From Actinomycetes bacterium (GTDB taxonomy: Bacteria; Actinomycetota; Acidimicrobiia; Acidimicrobiales; RAAP-2): a DNA stretch of 64,000 bases. The stretch lies in assembly GCA_021798955.1 (NCBI GenBank), contig JAJZBK010000002.1:89716-153715 (forward strand). The letters run 5' to 3'. Of the stretch, positions 18,760-26,833 are shown piece by piece. Every line of letters starts with the position of its first letter. Positions within the stretch are counted from its first letter, which is position 1. The notes beneath the pieces are model-generated. The model made no database searches. It was not told the origin of the DNA and saw only the letters and a program-made list of their open reading frames with translations. The position numbers were made by a program, and so were the translations under genes.

Positions 18760-18777
18760 AGTGTACTCCGGCCGGAG
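18760..18777 (-). promoter_or_regulatory. Possible ftsEX promoter and adjacent 12-bp palindrome
   Basis: In the prfB-ftsE gap the minus strand carries TACACT (18760-18765) as a candidate -10. Immediately upstream is the perfect palindrome CTCCGGCCGGAG (18766-18777), which could be a protein-binding site or part of the prfB transcript end. Confidence 0.3.
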
Positions 18778-18800
18778 CGACACCAGCAGCATCCGGACCG

Positions 18801-19964
18801 TCACTGGGCGTCATGGCGGCGAAGCTCGGCCTGGCGATGGAGCTCGGCCTCGATGAGCTCGTCGAGATCCCCGTCGAGGACCGCCTCCACGTTCCCCGTC
18901 TCGGCGTTGCTCCGCAAGTCCTTGACGAGCTGGTACGGGGCGAGGACATAAGAACGGATCTGGTTCCCCCATGCGTTCTCGGTACGCTCGCCGGCCAGCG
19001 AGTCGAGCTCGGCCTGTCGCTCGGCCCGCTGTCGCTCGGCCAGCTTGGCCGCCAGGATCTGCATGGCCTTGGCCTTGTTCTGGTGCTGGCTGCGCTGGTT
19101 CTGGCACGAGACGACGATGCCGGTCGGCAAGTGGGTGATCCGCACTGCCGAGTCCGTCTTGTTGACATGCTGGCCGCCCGCCCCCGAAGAACGGTAGGTG
19201 TCGATCCGCAGGTCCTTCTCGTCGATGTCGACCTCGTCGGAGGCTTCGTCGAGGAAGGGGACGACGTCGAGGGAGGCGAAGCTCGTCTGCCGGCGATGCT
19301 GCGCGTCGAAGGGGGACATCCGGACCAGCCGGTGCACGCCACGCTCGGCGGCGAGCAGGCCGAAGGCATAGCGCCCTCGCACGATGAAGGTCGCCGACAG
19401 CAGGCCGGCCTCTTGGCCTGGGGTGGCCTCGTCGACCTCGATGTCGAAGCCGTGGCGCTCGGCCCAGCGCGTGTACATGCGAAGCAGCATCTCGGCCCAG
19501 TCCTGGGCGTCGGTCCCGCCGGCCCCAGCATGGATCTCTGCCACCGCGTCGCGCTCGTCGTGCTCGCCGGCGAAGAGGGCCCGGAGCTCGACGTCGGCCA
19601 GGCGGCGGCCGAGGTCGGCGGCGGCGGCGGCGGCCTCGCCGAGGGCCTCGGCGTCCCCCTCCTCCTCGGCCAGCTCGAGGAACGTCCGGGCGTCCGACAG
19701 CCTCCCCGAGAGGTCGTCGAGAAGGGCGAGGTCCTCGCTCACTCGACCGAGGTCGGTCGTCACGGTGCGCGCATGCACCGGGTCGTCCCACAGCCCGGGC
19801 TCCGACGCCTCGGCCTCGAGCTCTCTCCGGCGGGCCTCGAGACGCTCGCGGCCGAGGTAGCGCTCCGCCTCGGCCAGACGGTCACCCAACGACGCCAGGA
19901 GCGCGGGGACGTCGCCGGCGTGGTCGTCCGGCCCACCGGCGGCCGTCGTCACGGTCGAGGCCAT
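18801..19964 (-). CDS. prfB: Peptide chain release factor 2
   Basis: Terminates translation at UGA and UAA. The 387-residue protein carries the RF2 stop-codon tripeptide SPF in VRMSPFDAQHRRQ (about residue 215) and the peptidyl-transferase motif GGQ in SSGAGGQHVNKTDSAV (about residue 260). The frame is continuous: the +1 frameshift site found in many bacterial prfB genes (CTT TGA near codon 25) is not needed. The start ATG 19964 lies one base after the secA stop, suggesting coupling. The N-terminus is about 15-20 residues longer than in typical RF2. Confidence 0.96.
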   Translation of the reverse strand: MASTVTTAAGGPDDHAGDVPALLASLGDRLAEAERYLGRERLEARRRELEAEASEPGLWDDPVHARTVTTDLGRVSEDLALLDDLSGRLSDARTFLELAEEEGDAEALGEAAAAAADLGRRLADVELRALFAGEHDERDAVAEIHAGAGGTDAQDWAEMLLRMYTRWAERHGFDIEVDEATPGQEAGLLSATFIVRGRYAFGLLAAERGVHRLVRMSPFDAQHRRQTSFASLDVVPFLDEASDEVDIDEKDLRIDTYRSSGAGGQHVNKTDSAVRITHLPTGIVVSCQNQRSQHQNKAKAMQILAAKLAERQRAERQAELDSLAGERTENAWGNQIRSYVLAPYQLVKDLRSNAETGNVEAVLDGDLDELIEAELHRQAELRRHDAQ

Positions 19965-19965
19965 G

Positions 19966-22755
19966 TCAGCTGGCGCCGTGGCAGAACTTGAACTTCTTGC
20001 CGCTCCCGCACCAACAGGGGTCGTTGCGCCCGAGCTTTTCTCGGTCCGACTTGACGATGGGTGCCTGGGTCTCGTCACCAGTGCCGTGGTCCTGCCTGCC
20101 CTGGAGGGCAGCCAGGCCAGCCGGCCCATCCCCGCCAGGGCCGGCCGCCGACACGGGGCCGGCCGCCGACGCGGTGTTGGCCTCGGCGGCGGCCAGGGCA
20201 CCCACCAGCGAGCTCGTGCCCTGTACTGGGTCGTCGGCCGCGAGGTAGCGGGCGTTGGCAAGGTCCAGTTCGGGGGCCGGCTCGGTCAGGACCTGGACGT
20301 GGAAGACGTAGCGCAGGTAGTCGTCGGCGATGCCGTCCATCAAGGACCCGAACAGCTCGAAACCGTCCTTCTGCCAGGCTACGAGCGGATCCTGGTTGCC
20401 CATCGAGCGCAGGTTGATCCCCTCGCGGAGATAGTCCATCTCCGCCAGGTGGTCACGCCAACGCTGGTCGATGATCTGGAGCATGATGTCCCGCTCGATC
20501 TGGCGCGCCGTCTCCGCTCCGCCGGGGATGGTCTCGTCACGCGCTTCGTACTGCTCGAGTGCCTCGGTGACCAGGCTCTCGGTGAGCTGGGCCGCCGTGG
20601 CCGCCTCGGCGAGCTCCTCCTCGACGAACTTGGTCGGGTAGTACTGGGACACCTCGGCGAGCAGCCGGCCGAGGTCCCACTCCTCCGGGTAGTCGCTCGG
20701 GCACGACGATGCCACCAGGCTGGCGATGGTCCGCTCGAGGAGCTCGACCGTCTCGTCGTGGAGGTCCTCGCCCTCGATGATCTGGAGGCGGCGCTGGTAG
20801 ATGACCTTGCGCTGCTTGTCCATCACCTCGTCGTACTTGAGGATGTCCTTGCGGGTCTCGGCGTTGCGTCCCTCGACGGTGTTCTGGGCCCGCTCGATGG
20901 CCTTGGTCACCATCTTCGCCTCGATGGGGACGTCCTCGGGGAGCGCCCGGCCCATCACCCAGTTCATCGCCCCCGTGGCGAACAGGCGCATGAGGTCGTC
21001 CTCGAGCGAGAGGAAGAACCGGCTCTCCCCTGGGTCCCCCTGACGGCCGGCGCGACCACGGAGCTGGTTGTCGATGCGGCGGCTCTCGTGACGCTCGCTC
21101 CCCAAGACGTAGAGCCCGCCGAGCTCGACGACCCGCTCGCGCTCTTCGGCACACGTGTGCCCGAACTCCTCTACCAGCTCGGCCAGGGCGGCACGGCCCT
21201 CGTCGCTGTCGAGGTCGAGGCCACGGGCCCGCGCCTCGCGTGCGGCCAAGCCCTCGGGGTTGCCGCCGAGCAGGATGTCGACACCGCGACCAGCCATGTT
21301 GGTGGCCACGGTGACGGCCCCGACCCGTCCCGCCTGGGCCACCACCTCGGCCTCGCGGAAGTGCTGCTTGGCGTTGAGGACCTCGTGGGGGATCCCCCGC
21401 TTGTCGAGCAGGCGTGAGAGGTGCTCGGACTTCGACACCGATGCGGTGCCCACCAGCACCGGTTGACCTCGCTCGTGGCGCTCGGCGATGTCCTCGACCA
21501 CGGCGGTGAACTTGGCGTCCTCGGTCTTGTAGACGAGGTCCGGCCGGTCGACGCGCACCAAGGGCTTGTTGGTGGGGATCGGGACGACCGGCAGGTCGTA
21601 GGTGTTGGCGAACTCGGCCGCCTCAGTCTCGGCCGTGCCCGTCATCCCAGCAAGCTTGTCGTAGAGGCGGAAGTAGTTCTGGAGGGTGACGGTCGCCCAG
21701 GTGTGGTTCTCCTCGTTGATCCGCACCCGCTCCTTGGCCTCGACGGCCTGGTGGAGCCCGTCGGCCCACCGTCGCCCGTCGAGGGTCCGCCCGGTGAACT
21801 CGTCGACGATCTTCACCTCGCCGTCGGCCACGAGGTAGTCCTTGTCGCGCCGGTAGAGCTCTTTGGCGTAGAGCGCCTGGGTCAGGTGGTGCACGTAGTT
21901 GACGGCTACGGCGTCGTAGAGGTTGTCGACGCCCAGTTGGCGCTCGACCTTCTCGATCCCCGCCTCGGTGGGGACCACGATGCGCTTCTCCTCGTCGACC
22001 TCGTAGTCCTGGTCCACGCGCAGGGTGCGGGCGATGCCGGCGAACTGGTAGTAGAGCTTGGCCGACTCGCTGGCCGGCCCCGAGATGATGAGCGGGGTCC
22101 GGGCCTCGTCGATCAGGATGGAGTCGACCTCGTCCACGATGGCGTAGTGGTGCCCGCGCTGGACCATGCCTTCTTTCGACCGCGCCATGTTGTCGCGCAG
22201 GTAGTCGAAGCCGAGCTCGGTGTTGGTGCCGTAGGTGACGTCGGCCAGATAGGCCTCGCGCTTGGCCTCGGCGTCGGGAACGTCCGGCCCCACTCGCCCC
22301 ACCGTGAGCCCGAGGAACCGGTGCAGCTGCCCCATCCACGCGGCGTCGCGCGTGGCCAGGTAGTCGTTGACGGTGACGACGTGCACGCCGTTGCCGGCCA
22401 ACGCGTTCAGGTACACGGGGAGGGTCGAGACGAGCGTCTTGCCCTCGCCGGTTTTCATCTCGGCGATCCACCCGAAGTGGAGCGCCATGCCCCCCATCAG
22501 CTGGACGTCGAAGTGCCGTTGGCCGAGGACCCGCCACGATGCCTCCCGCACCAGGGCGAACGCCTCGACCAGGAGGTCCTCGAGCGTCTCGCCGGCAGCG
22601 AGGCGCTCCCGGAACTGGTCGGTGAGCGCTCGCAGCTCGGCATCCGAGCGCGCCTCCATGTCGGGTTCGAGGGCGTTGACCAAGGGCACCAGCTCTGCCA
22701 GCCGACGGACCTTCTTGCCTTCGCCGGCCCGGAGGACCTTGGTGAGCACGCTCAT
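19966..22755 (-). CDS. secA: Preprotein translocase ATPase SecA
   Basis: The motor of the general secretion pathway, at the inner face of the membrane with SecYEG. The 929 residues begin with SVLTKVLRAGEGKKVRRL. Walker A EMKTGEGKTLVS is at residues 99-110, followed by HVVTVNDYLATRDA and IVDEVDSILIDEARTPLIIS. NMAGRGVDILLGGNPE and GRAGRQGDPG lie in the second motor domain. The C-terminus NDPCWCGSGKKFKFCHGAS is the zinc-binding tail. This is the housekeeping SecA1 type by length. It heads secA-prfB(-ftsEX), with hpf upstream as in other actinobacteria. Confidence 0.98.
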   Translation of the reverse strand: MSVLTKVLRAGEGKKVRRLAELVPLVNALEPDMEARSDAELRALTDQFRERLAAGETLEDLLVEAFALVREASWRVLGQRHFDVQLMGGMALHFGWIAEMKTGEGKTLVSTLPVYLNALAGNGVHVVTVNDYLATRDAAWMGQLHRFLGLTVGRVGPDVPDAEAKREAYLADVTYGTNTELGFDYLRDNMARSKEGMVQRGHHYAIVDEVDSILIDEARTPLIISGPASESAKLYYQFAGIARTLRVDQDYEVDEEKRIVVPTEAGIEKVERQLGVDNLYDAVAVNYVHHLTQALYAKELYRRDKDYLVADGEVKIVDEFTGRTLDGRRWADGLHQAVEAKERVRINEENHTWATVTLQNYFRLYDKLAGMTGTAETEAAEFANTYDLPVVPIPTNKPLVRVDRPDLVYKTEDAKFTAVVEDIAERHERGQPVLVGTASVSKSEHLSRLLDKRGIPHEVLNAKQHFREAEVVAQAGRVGAVTVATNMAGRGVDILLGGNPEGLAAREARARGLDLDSDEGRAALAELVEEFGHTCAEERERVVELGGLYVLGSERHESRRIDNQLRGRAGRQGDPGESRFFLSLEDDLMRLFATGAMNWVMGRALPEDVPIEAKMVTKAIERAQNTVEGRNAETRKDILKYDEVMDKQRKVIYQRRLQIIEGEDLHDETVELLERTIASLVASSCPSDYPEEWDLGRLLAEVSQYYPTKFVEEELAEAATAAQLTESLVTEALEQYEARDETIPGGAETARQIERDIMLQIIDQRWRDHLAEMDYLREGINLRSMGNQDPLVAWQKDGFELFGSLMDGIADDYLRYVFHVQVLTEPAPELDLANARYLAADDPVQGTSSLVGALAAAEANTASAAGPVSAAGPGGDGPAGLAALQGRQDHGTGDETQAPIVKSDREKLGRNDPCWCGSGKKFKFCHGAS

Positions 22756-22764
22756 GGCGCCCTC

Positions 22765-22770
22765 ACTCTA
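22765..22770 (-). promoter_or_regulatory. -10 element (TAGAGT) of secA
   Basis: TAGAGT on the minus strand lies nine bases before ATG 22755, so the leader would be only about two to three bases long. Confidence 0.4.
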
Positions 22771-22804
22771 CCGTCGCCCACCTGGCACGACCGCTCCAGC
22801 CCGG

Positions 22805-22835
22805 AGCCCGGCGACGGAGCACCCGTCACCGGGCT
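22805..22835 (-). terminator. Terminator hairpin between hpf and secA
   Basis: A 13-pair stem (22805-22817 with 22823-22835) around a five-base loop. Its single imperfect position is a G-U pair when read as minus-strand RNA, which suggests it belongs to the hpf transcript. It separates hpf from the secA promoter. Confidence 0.6.
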
Positions 22836-22850
22836 GACAGCCAGAGAGGA

Positions 22851-23234
22851 TCAGCCGGCCCGGAGCCTCGGGACCCGCAGCCCCCTCGACGCCCGCGGCG
22901 CCCTCCGGCCCGCCGGGGTCCTCCGGCCCGCCGGGGTCCGCTCTTCGCACCGCTTCGCTCGCTCGACCTGGTGCACGAGCTTGTCGACGGCGACGTCGAC
23001 GGCGGCCAGGACGTCTCCGGCACCAGCGCGAGCCCGGAAGACCCTGCCGGCTCCTCGCAGGACCACCTCGCACCGAGCCCGCTCGGCGATGCGGGGGTTC
23101 CGCTCCTCGGAGACGTGGACCTCGGCCCGTTCGAGCGAGGGACGGAGCCGGCCGAGCCGGCCGATCTTCTCTGCAACCAGGGCCTTCTTCCGTTCGGAGA
23201 CAGGCTTCCTAGTGGTGGCGACCACGATGTCCAC
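22851..23234 (-). CDS. hpf: Short ribosome hibernation-promoting factor (S30AE family)
   Basis: A 127-residue protein whose first 95 residues fit the S30AE/RaiA fold: MDIVVATTRKPVSERKKALV, HVSEERNPRIAERARCEVVL and DVLAAVDVAVDKLVHQVER. Such proteins bind the 30S decoding region and silence ribosomes in stationary phase. Most actinobacterial homologues are long forms of 200 or more residues with a C-terminal dimerisation domain. Here that domain is missing, replaced by a basic tail with a duplicated RTPAGR (an 18-bp DNA repeat at 22912-22947). GTG 23234 is preceded by GGGAGG at a good distance. No second-domain sequence fits in the gap before secA. Confidence 0.85.
   Translation of the reverse strand: MDIVVATTRKPVSERKKALVAEKIGRLGRLRPSLERAEVHVSEERNPRIAERARCEVVLRGAGRVFRARAGAGDVLAAVDVAVDKLVHQVERAKRCEERTPAGRRTPAGRRAPRASRGLRVPRLRAG
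22912..22947. repeat. 18-bp tandem duplication in the hpf tail
   Basis: CTCCGGCCCGCCGGGGTC occurs twice in tandem, encoding the doubled RTPAGR in the C-terminal tail of the protein. Confidence 0.85.
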
Positions 23235-23925
23235 GTCTTGCCTCCCATCCCCGGCGCTCCGGTGGGCGCCGGTCGTTGCTCCCTACCGGTTGTCCGACGC
23301 CTCCCTCCACTCGTTTTCCAGCGTCTTCTGCCCGAGCCCCTGTGGGGCTGACCGTGGGGCCCGCCGCATGGTCCAACAGACTGCAGGTGCCGACTGGTGC
23401 CGCCCAGCGTCCGGCCGCGCTCTGCGTCCTGCGTACCCGATCGCCGACCGACGGACCCCGGAGACCCTCGGGACGGTCGTCACCACCCAGACAGCCCGGA
23501 CCGTCTGGGTGTGCCGGAGTGTCCCGGTGTAAAGGTGAGCTGCACTCGGCTGACCTGGTCTTTGACCCCACACTCGCCTGCTGCAGGGCTGGCGCCCGGG
23601 CGCCGGCGGCACCCGAAGAACGACCAGGCACCCAGCGGCGCCGTCGTCGGCACGCGTCACCCCGTCTCCGCCCGCCCCCGACGGTCGGGGACCCGGCGGG
23701 CAGGTCTTACCCCTAAGCCGCACCATGCTCAGCGACCACGAGTCGCCTTACGTGGGTCGTTTCGCCTGCGACTGGCCTCGACTTGCAACCACAGACCCGA
23801 CCGCAGCTCACCTCGTCAGTGTACGCCCCGGCCCCCGCCGGGGACACTGCGACCGTCGCATGTTCATGACAACGCCACACGGTCGTCACCGTGCCGCAAC
23901 CAGTCGGCACCGGCCCCGGGTCGTC
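23235..23925. other. 690-bp gap without a recognised gene
   Basis: Open frames exist on both strands, but none has family-like sequence or a convincing start. The comF-type phosphoribosyltransferase often found beside hpf is not present. Only the hairpin at 23826-23843 and the hpf ribosome binding site are supported. A structured RNA cannot be excluded by eye. Confidence 0.5.
23826..23843 (-). terminator. Hairpin downstream of the isomerase gene
   Basis: CCCCGGC and GCCGGGG form a perfect seven-pair stem around a CCCC loop, about 85 bp past the stop of the phosphoglucose/phosphomannose isomerase gene. Confidence 0.35.
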
Positions 23926-24993
23926 TCAGGGTGCGCCGGTGCGTAGCCGGTCCTTGATCTCCTCGAGGACGGGGATCGGACCGGGGTCCACCCCCGCGGC
24001 AGCGGCCAGGTAGAGGGACACGGCGTCGCCCACGAGGACCAGGTCGAAGAGCTGGGCGAGCTCACCCTCACCCTTGGCCCGTACCTCGACAACGTCGGCG
24101 ACGACCTCGCGGAGGAGCTCAGCCACGAGGTCGAACCGACGGGCCACCTGTGGATGCTCGGCGTCGTGGCGGAGGTTGACCAACGTGATGAGCTGGCGGG
24201 TCACGTCGCCGTGCTGGCCCCAGCCCGCGACTTCGTTGTGGCACACCTCGGGCAGGACGTTCCAGAAGGCGGGCGCCTTGGCGTTCTCGTTGACCTGCAT
24301 CTTCCATCGCAGAGCGGCTGCCGCGCCGATGGCGTGAGAACTGTGCACGAGCGGGATCGTCCGTCCGATGCGACGAGCCACCGCTTCTGCCACGTTGCCC
24401 GGTTGGGCCAGCTCGTCGCGACGACGACGGAGCTGGTCGACGGCGAGCTCGGCCCAGCGCGAAGCGCCGGGGAAGAGCCCGAGCTCCTCGAGGATGACGA
24501 GGGGAGGAACGGCCATGGTGCCGAGGGCAGCTCGGGCCTGGGGGAGATCGGCGGGCACCTCCACCAGCGGGACGCGCCAGTCGGCCGCCAGTCGGGCGAG
24601 CTCGCCGCCGCTCGCCACCACCACCATCGCCGCCCCGGCCTCGAACGCCTGGGAAGCCGCTTCGAGGGTCTCCTCGGTGTCGCCGGAGAAGGACATGGCG
24701 AAGACCAGCGACCCGGGACCCACGTAGTCGGGCGGAGCGTGCTCCTTCACCACCGTGACCGGCACCGGCAGGAACGGCAGCGCGGCGGCGACGAGGACGT
24801 CCCCGGCGATGCCGCTCCCGCCCATCCCCACCACGACGACGTGCTCGATCTGGTCGTGAGGCGGGAGCCCCCCGAGGCCCCTGGCGGTCCGGAGGGCGCT
24901 CTCGACCTGCTCGGGAAGCCCGAGCATGGCCTCCCAGAAGTGCTGCGAGTCGATCTTCAGGGGAGACGGAGCGTCGCCCGCCAGGCGGGTCAT
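23926..24993 (-). CDS. Bifunctional phosphoglucose/phosphomannose isomerase (SIS domain)
   Basis: Interconverts fructose-6-phosphate with glucose-6- and mannose-6-phosphate in the related crenarchaeal/actinobacterial family. The N-terminal SIS domain shows VVVVGMGGSGIAGDV (about residues 52-66), SFSGDTEETLEA and VASGGELARLA. The second half has WKMQVNENAKAPAFWNVLPE and the CHNEVAGW block of the family's C-terminal domain. The start overlaps the Trm112-like gene by ATGA, and manB lies upstream, so the operon converts fructose-6-P to mannose-6-P and on to mannose-1-P for GDP-mannose. Confidence 0.9.
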   Translation of the reverse strand: MTRLAGDAPSPLKIDSQHFWEAMLGLPEQVESALRTARGLGGLPPHDQIEHVVVVGMGGSGIAGDVLVAAALPFLPVPVTVVKEHAPPDYVGPGSLVFAMSFSGDTEETLEAASQAFEAGAAMVVVASGGELARLAADWRVPLVEVPADLPQARAALGTMAVPPLVILEELGLFPGASRWAELAVDQLRRRRDELAQPGNVAEAVARRIGRTIPLVHSSHAIGAAAALRWKMQVNENAKAPAFWNVLPEVCHNEVAGWGQHGDVTRQLITLVNLRHDAEHPQVARRFDLVAELLREVVADVVEVRAKGEGELAQLFDLVLVGDAVSLYLAAAAGVDPGPIPVLEEIKDRLRTGAP

Positions 24994-25247
24994 CCTGCCC
25001 CCGCCGACGCCGGGCCGGCACCGGTGGAGCGGGCTCCCCCCTTGTCCGCCTTTGCCGTCAGTCGCTCGTGCTCGGCGCCGTCCACCGTGGTCGCCTCGTC
25101 GACCAGCATGTCCGGAACTCCGTCTCGCACGGCGTAGCGGCGGCGGAGGCGGGGGTTGTAGAGGACCTCCTCGTCCTCGAAGTACAAGAGCGGGCCTTTG
25201 TCCTCGGGACAGGCCAGCACCTCGAGCAGGAGCGGGTCGAGCGGCAT
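24990..25247 (-). CDS. Trm112-like / UPF0434 small protein
   Basis: An 85-residue protein beginning MPLDPLLLEVLACPEDKGPL, the Trm112p-like fold found free-standing in bacteria. The second half has YAVRDGVPDMLVDEA, typical of the family, followed by an Ala/Gly tail. It keeps only one cysteine of the usual zinc site. Trm112 in eukaryotes activates methyltransferases; the bacterial role is unclear. ATG 25247 is preceded by GGAGG. The gene is 67 bp after manB and overlaps the isomerase by 4 nt, an order common in actinobacteria. Confidence 0.88.
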   Translation of the reverse strand: MPLDPLLLEVLACPEDKGPLLYFEDEEVLYNPRLRRRYAVRDGVPDMLVDEATTVDGAEHERLTAKADKGGARSTGAGPASAGAG

Positions 25248-25314
25248 CGGGTGGTACCTCCGAGTCGGGTCGGTTCGGGTCGGGTTCCGTCGACAGGCCG
25301 AGGCGCCCCGATGT

Positions 25315-26700
25315 TCACCTCGAGGAGAGGCGCGAGGCGGCGGCCTGGACCTCTGCGACGTGCCGGGCACAGGATGCCTCGTCTGGTGCCTCGACGTTGA
25401 GCCGGAGGAGCGGCTCGGTGTTCGAGGGACGCAGGTTGTACCACCACGCACCACGGTCGACCGTCAGCCCGTCGAGGCGGTCGACCGTGCCGAGCGCTCC
25501 GCCGGCCGCCTCGACCTCGGCCGCCAGTGCTTCGACGACCGCAGCCGGGTCAGGCACGACGGTGTTGATCTCGCCCGAGTCGACGTAGCGGCGGTACGGC
25601 TCGAGCAGCTTGGAGAGCGGAGCGTCGCTCACGCTCATCAGCTCGAGCACGACCAAGGCGGCAATGATGCCGGAGTCGGCGCGGAAGTTGTCGCGGAAGT
25701 AGTAGTGCCCCGAGTGCTCGCCCCCGAAGACGGCACCAGTTTCGGCCATCACCTGCTTGATGTAGCTGTGGCCCACCCGCGTGCGCACGCCAACGCCACC
25801 GTGCTCGGCGATGACTTCGGGGACCACCCGCGAGCAGATGCAGTTGTAGAGCACGGTCGCCCCCGGGTGCTTGGTGAGCATCGACGCGGCAACGAGCGCC
25901 GTGGTGAGCGAGCCCGAGACGCCCTCGGCACGCTCGTCCACCAAGAACACCCGGTCGGCGTCGCCGTCGAAGGCCAACCCGACGTCGGCACCGTGCTCCA
26001 CGACCGCCCGCTTGAGCGCCTCCTGGTTCTCCGGTTGGATCGGGTCGGCGGGGTGGTTGGGGAACGTCCCGTCGAGCTCGGGGTACAGGAGCTCGACGTC
26101 GAAGGGAAGTCCCTCGAAGACAGCCGGCACGACGAGGCCACCCATGCCGTTGGCCGTGTCGGCCACCACCTTGAGCGGCCGAAGGGCCCCGACGTCGACG
26201 AACGACCGGACGTGGGCCGCATAGCGGTCGAGCACGTTGCGCGCTTCGACCGGGGCCATCGGACCATCGGGGGGAGCACCGCGCTCACCCCACTCGTCGA
26301 GGAGGTGCTCGGCGATCGTCTGGATGTCGGTCAAGCCGGTGTCACGGCCCACTGGCCGGGCCCCCGAGAGGCAGAACTTGACGCCGTTGTACTGAGCAGG
26401 GTTGTGCGAGGCGGTGAACATCGCCCCGGGGGCGTCGAGGTCACCCGCCGCGAAGTACAGGAGGTCGGTGGAGGCGAGCCCGAGGTCGACGACGGCAACG
26501 CCCTCACTGCGGACCCCCTCGGCGAACGCCCGGGAGAGCTCGACCCCCGACGGTCGCATGTCGCGAGCGACGAGCAGCCGTGGGGCCCCGACGAACCGGG
26601 CGAAGGCGGCACCGACAGCGCGCAGCCGGCGGGCGTCGAGCTGGTCGGGCACCGTGCCGCGAATGTCGTAGGCCTTGAAGACGTCGGCAAGGGAGGTCAT
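25315..26700 (-). CDS. manB: Phosphomannomutase/phosphoglucomutase
   Basis: Moves phosphate between C6 and C1 of mannose or glucose. The 461 residues have the four-domain alpha-phosphohexomutase layout: ALGxDxRxx equivalent ARDMRPSGVELSRAF near 46-60, catalytic phosphoserine Ser98 in FTASHNPAQYNG, metal-binding FDGDADRVFLVDE near 240, sugar-binding GGEHSGHYYF and phosphate-binding RPSNTEPLLRLNVEA. It probably supplies mannose-1-phosphate to the pyrophosphorylase at 46856-47947. TAGGAT nine bases upstream of the ATG suggests a near-leaderless transcript. Confidence 0.96.
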   Translation of the reverse strand: MTSLADVFKAYDIRGTVPDQLDARRLRAVGAAFARFVGAPRLLVARDMRPSGVELSRAFAEGVRSEGVAVVDLGLASTDLLYFAAGDLDAPGAMFTASHNPAQYNGVKFCLSGARPVGRDTGLTDIQTIAEHLLDEWGERGAPPDGPMAPVEARNVLDRYAAHVRSFVDVGALRPLKVVADTANGMGGLVVPAVFEGLPFDVELLYPELDGTFPNHPADPIQPENQEALKRAVVEHGADVGLAFDGDADRVFLVDERAEGVSGSLTTALVAASMLTKHPGATVLYNCICSRVVPEVIAEHGGVGVRTRVGHSYIKQVMAETGAVFGGEHSGHYYFRDNFRADSGIIAALVVLELMSVSDAPLSKLLEPYRRYVDSGEINTVVPDPAAVVEALAAEVEAAGGALGTVDRLDGLTVDRGAWWYNLRPSNTEPLLRLNVEAPDEASCARHVAEVQAAASRLSSR

Positions 26701-26709
26701 GGCGGGCCA

Positions 26710-26715
26710 ATCCTA
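26710..26715 (-). promoter_or_regulatory. -10 element (TAGGAT) of manB
   Basis: TAGGAT lies nine bases before ATG 26700 on the minus strand; the leader would be two to three bases. Confidence 0.4.
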
Positions 26716-26777
26716 GCGACCCGCCGAGGCCGGGCGAGGGGCCGGGCCACCTCCCCCAGCCACCGACCGCGCCGCCA

Positions 26778-26815
26778 CCGAGCCCGCCCCGCCGACACCG
26801 GCGTGGCGGGCTCGG
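26778..26815 (-). terminator. Strong hairpin between secreted-protein gene and manB
   Basis: CCGAGCCCGCC pairs perfectly with GGCGGGCTCGG (11 pairs), with a further GCCG/CGGC stem inside the loop. It lies just past the stop of the secreted-protein gene and upstream of the manB promoter. Confidence 0.65.
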
Positions 26816-26833
26816 CCCCTGGACCCCACGCTC

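Noticed and set aside
19880-19964. Programmed +1 frameshift in prfB
   Set aside because: The RF2 frame is continuous from ATG 19964 through all motifs, and no in-frame UGA near codon 25 is present.
19963-23532. Long plus-strand open frames opposite secA and hpf (up to about 700 codons)
   Set aside because: They are antisense shadows of GC-rich genes with high third-position GC; composition is low-complexity and no family motif is seen. Similar shadows oppose ftsX, prfB, manB and others.
23283-23726. A possible 147-codon minus-strand gene upstream of hpf
   Set aside because: Arg/Gly/Pro-rich translation with no domain and no clear ribosome binding site. Overlapping frames of similar length exist on the other strand.
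23700-23925. Possible riboswitch in the gap downstream of the isomerase gene
   Set aside because: Several short stems are visible, but nothing matches a conserved aptamer I know. A covariance-model search would be needed.
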